A stretch of DNA of 6,630 bases from an uncultured Collinsella sp. (GTDB lineage: Bacteria; Actinomycetota; Coriobacteriia; Coriobacteriales; Coriobacteriaceae): contig CABUZI010000091.1 in the NCBI GenBank assembly GCA_902496005.1, positions 1 to 6,630 on the forward strand. The letters run 5' to 3'. This document shows positions 5,784-6,630 of this stretch, piece after piece (the stretch's first letter is position 1; the number at the start of each line of letters is the position of its first letter). Under the pieces are notes generated by a model that ran no database searches, was not told the DNA's origin, and worked only from the letters and a program-made list of their open reading frames with translations. The translations under genes and the position numbers were made by a program.

Positions 5784-6371
5784 ATGAGCGATTACGCAGA
5801 CCAGACGGTCGCCGTGCTGGCGGTCCAAGGTGCTTTTGCCGAGCACGAGGCGAGGCTGTCCGAGCTGAGCGCACACTGTATTGAGCTGAGGCAGGCGGCT
5901 GATTTGAAGCAGGACTTTGACCGTCTGGTACTTCCCGGCGGCGAGTCTACCGTTCAAGGGAAGCTGCTTGATGAGTTGGGCATGCTCGAGGAGCTTCGTG
6001 CCCGTATCGCTGAAGGCATGCCCGTCCTGGGCACCTGCGCCGGCCTGATTCTACTGGCTCACGACCTTGCCGCCCACGACGATAAGGGGACGCCGCGCCT
6101 GGCAACCATGGATGTACTTGTCGAGCGCAATGCCTACGGCAGGCAGCTCGGCAGCTTTCGAACCAAGGGGCAGGTAGCCGGCATCGACGGTGAAGTGCCG
6201 CTGACGTTTATCCGCGCGCCCCGCATCGTCAAGGTCCACGGAGACGCCAAGGCCTTAGCGAAAGTCGACGGGCGAATCGTCGCCGCCCGCCAGGGCAACC
6301 AGCTCGGCGTAACCTTCCACCCCGAACTCGACGAAGACACCCGCCTCCACGAACTGTTCCTACAAATGTAG
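5784..6371 (+). CDS. pdxT: PLP synthase glutaminase subunit PdxT
   Basis: A 195-residue class I glutamine amidotransferase that hydrolyses glutamine and channels ammonia to PdxS; the family complex is 12 PdxS plus 12 PdxT. The catalytic triad is visible: C85 in GTCAGLILLA, with H179 and E181 in TFHPELDED. LPGGEST (50-56), RNAYGRQLGSF (115-125) and FIRAP (142-146) are further PdxT hallmarks. Length is normal for the family. The start is supported by GAAAGGA (5771-5777), six bases before the ATG. The gene begins 20 bases after the natural pdxS stop at 5763, as expected for one operon. Because it has its own ribosome binding site it could still be translated despite the pdxS nonsense codon, although some polarity is possible. 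Confidence 0.96.
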   Translation: MSDYADQTVAVLAVQGAFAEHEARLSELSAHCIELRQAADLKQDFDRLVLPGGESTVQGKLLDELGMLEELRARIAEGMPVLGTCAGLILLAHDLAAHDDKGTPRLATMDVLVERNAYGRQLGSFRTKGQVAGIDGEVPLTFIRAPRIVKVHGDAKALAKVDGRIVAARQGNQLGVTFHPELDEDTRLHELFLQM

Positions 6372-6394
6372 GCATCGACATCAACAAACGAAAC

Positions 6395-6464
6395 GAGAGT
6401 GGATAATCTCCCACCTTGAGCATGAATATGGGCTCATACCGGGAGATTATCACTCTCATTTTTT
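6395..6464 (+). terminator. Long hairpin terminator of pdxST
   Basis: GAGAGTGGATAATCTCCC (6395-6412) pairs with GGGAGATTATCACTCTC (6441-6457) with one bulged base. GAGC/GCTC can add an inner stem. A run of six T follows at 6459-6464. It starts 23 bases after the pdxT stop and is longer than a typical intrinsic terminator. Confidence 0.85.
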
Positions 6465-6504
6465 GGTACAAATGATTCCTTGGGGATGCCGATGTTTTGG
6501 CACC

Positions 6505-6620
6505 GACAGCGAGCGCCCGCCAGAGCGAACAAATTGACATGAAAAGAGGACGGTATAGACCTTCTGGTCGTGCCGTCCTCTTTGAATGACAAGTTGTCGC
6601 TCTGGTGGGCGCGCAGCGTC
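6505..6620. repeat. 116-nt imperfect inverted repeat of unknown role
   Basis: Almost the whole stretch folds back on itself. The inner part is strong: AAAGAGGACGG (6543-6553) against CCGTCCTCTTT (6573-6583), plus GACC/GGTC around a TTCT loop. The outer arms (6505-6541 and 6585-6620) pair through CGCCC, CCAGAGCG and ACAA-TTG blocks. By hand about 44 of 57 left-arm bases are paired. The inner hairpin ends in TTT rightward and TTTT leftward, so it could terminate a leftward gene beyond the edge. The outer arms are unexplained by that. No gene is supported between 6465 and 6630. Confidence 0.6.
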
Positions 6621-6630
6621 AACTAGTTAC

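Noticed and set aside
5582..5884. A separate 100-codon gene after the pdxS TAG
   Set aside because: It reads in a different frame from pdxS; the continuing pdxS frame explains this DNA and pdxT begins at 5784.
6434..6622. Reverse-strand 62-codon frame at the right edge
   Set aside because: It runs across the pdxST terminator and the long inverted repeat and has no recognisable protein features.

Overview
The window looks like a chromosomal segment of an anaerobic, fairly GC-rich actinobacterium. A gut Coriobacteriia member such as Collinsella would fit. This is inferred from codon use, from the reverse-type rubrerythrin together with an iron-dependent alcohol dehydrogenase, and from the pdxR / pdxST arrangement; no rRNA or other marker is present to prove it.

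Left part (1-1757): a leftward iron-containing alcohol dehydrogenase gene, cut by the window edge, is divergent from a rightward rubrerythrin gene. The 256-bp gap between them holds a Rex-like palindrome next to the dehydrogenase start, a good sigma70-type promoter for rubrerythrin and a hairpin in its leader. Rubrerythrin ends in a clear intrinsic terminator.

Middle part (1758-3299): two copies of a 119-bp element lie in direct orientation. Both ends of each copy carry the same inverted repeat. They bracket a leftward gene for a DUF559/Vsr-like nuclease-type protein. The gene-proximal end of each element supplies the last codons and stop codon (Leu-Ser-Glu-stop) both of the nuclease-like gene and of the next gene, pdxR. 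Nuclease gene, spacer and elements together look like an accessory insert placed between rubrerythrin and pdxR.

Right part (3288-6464): a vitamin B6 locus. A leftward MocR-family regulator (pdxR) is divergent from pdxS and pdxT, the two subunits of the deoxyxylulose-independent pyridoxal 5'-phosphate (PLP) synthase. A pair of direct repeats in the shared intergenic region is the likely PdxR operator. pdxS carries an in-frame TAG exactly where the family has its phosphate-binding serine, although the remaining 56 codons are intact. The gene is therefore recently inactivated, recoded, or affected by a sequence error. pdxT is intact and followed by a long hairpin terminator.

Right edge (6465-6630): no convincing gene. 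It holds a 116-nt imperfect inverted repeat of unknown function.
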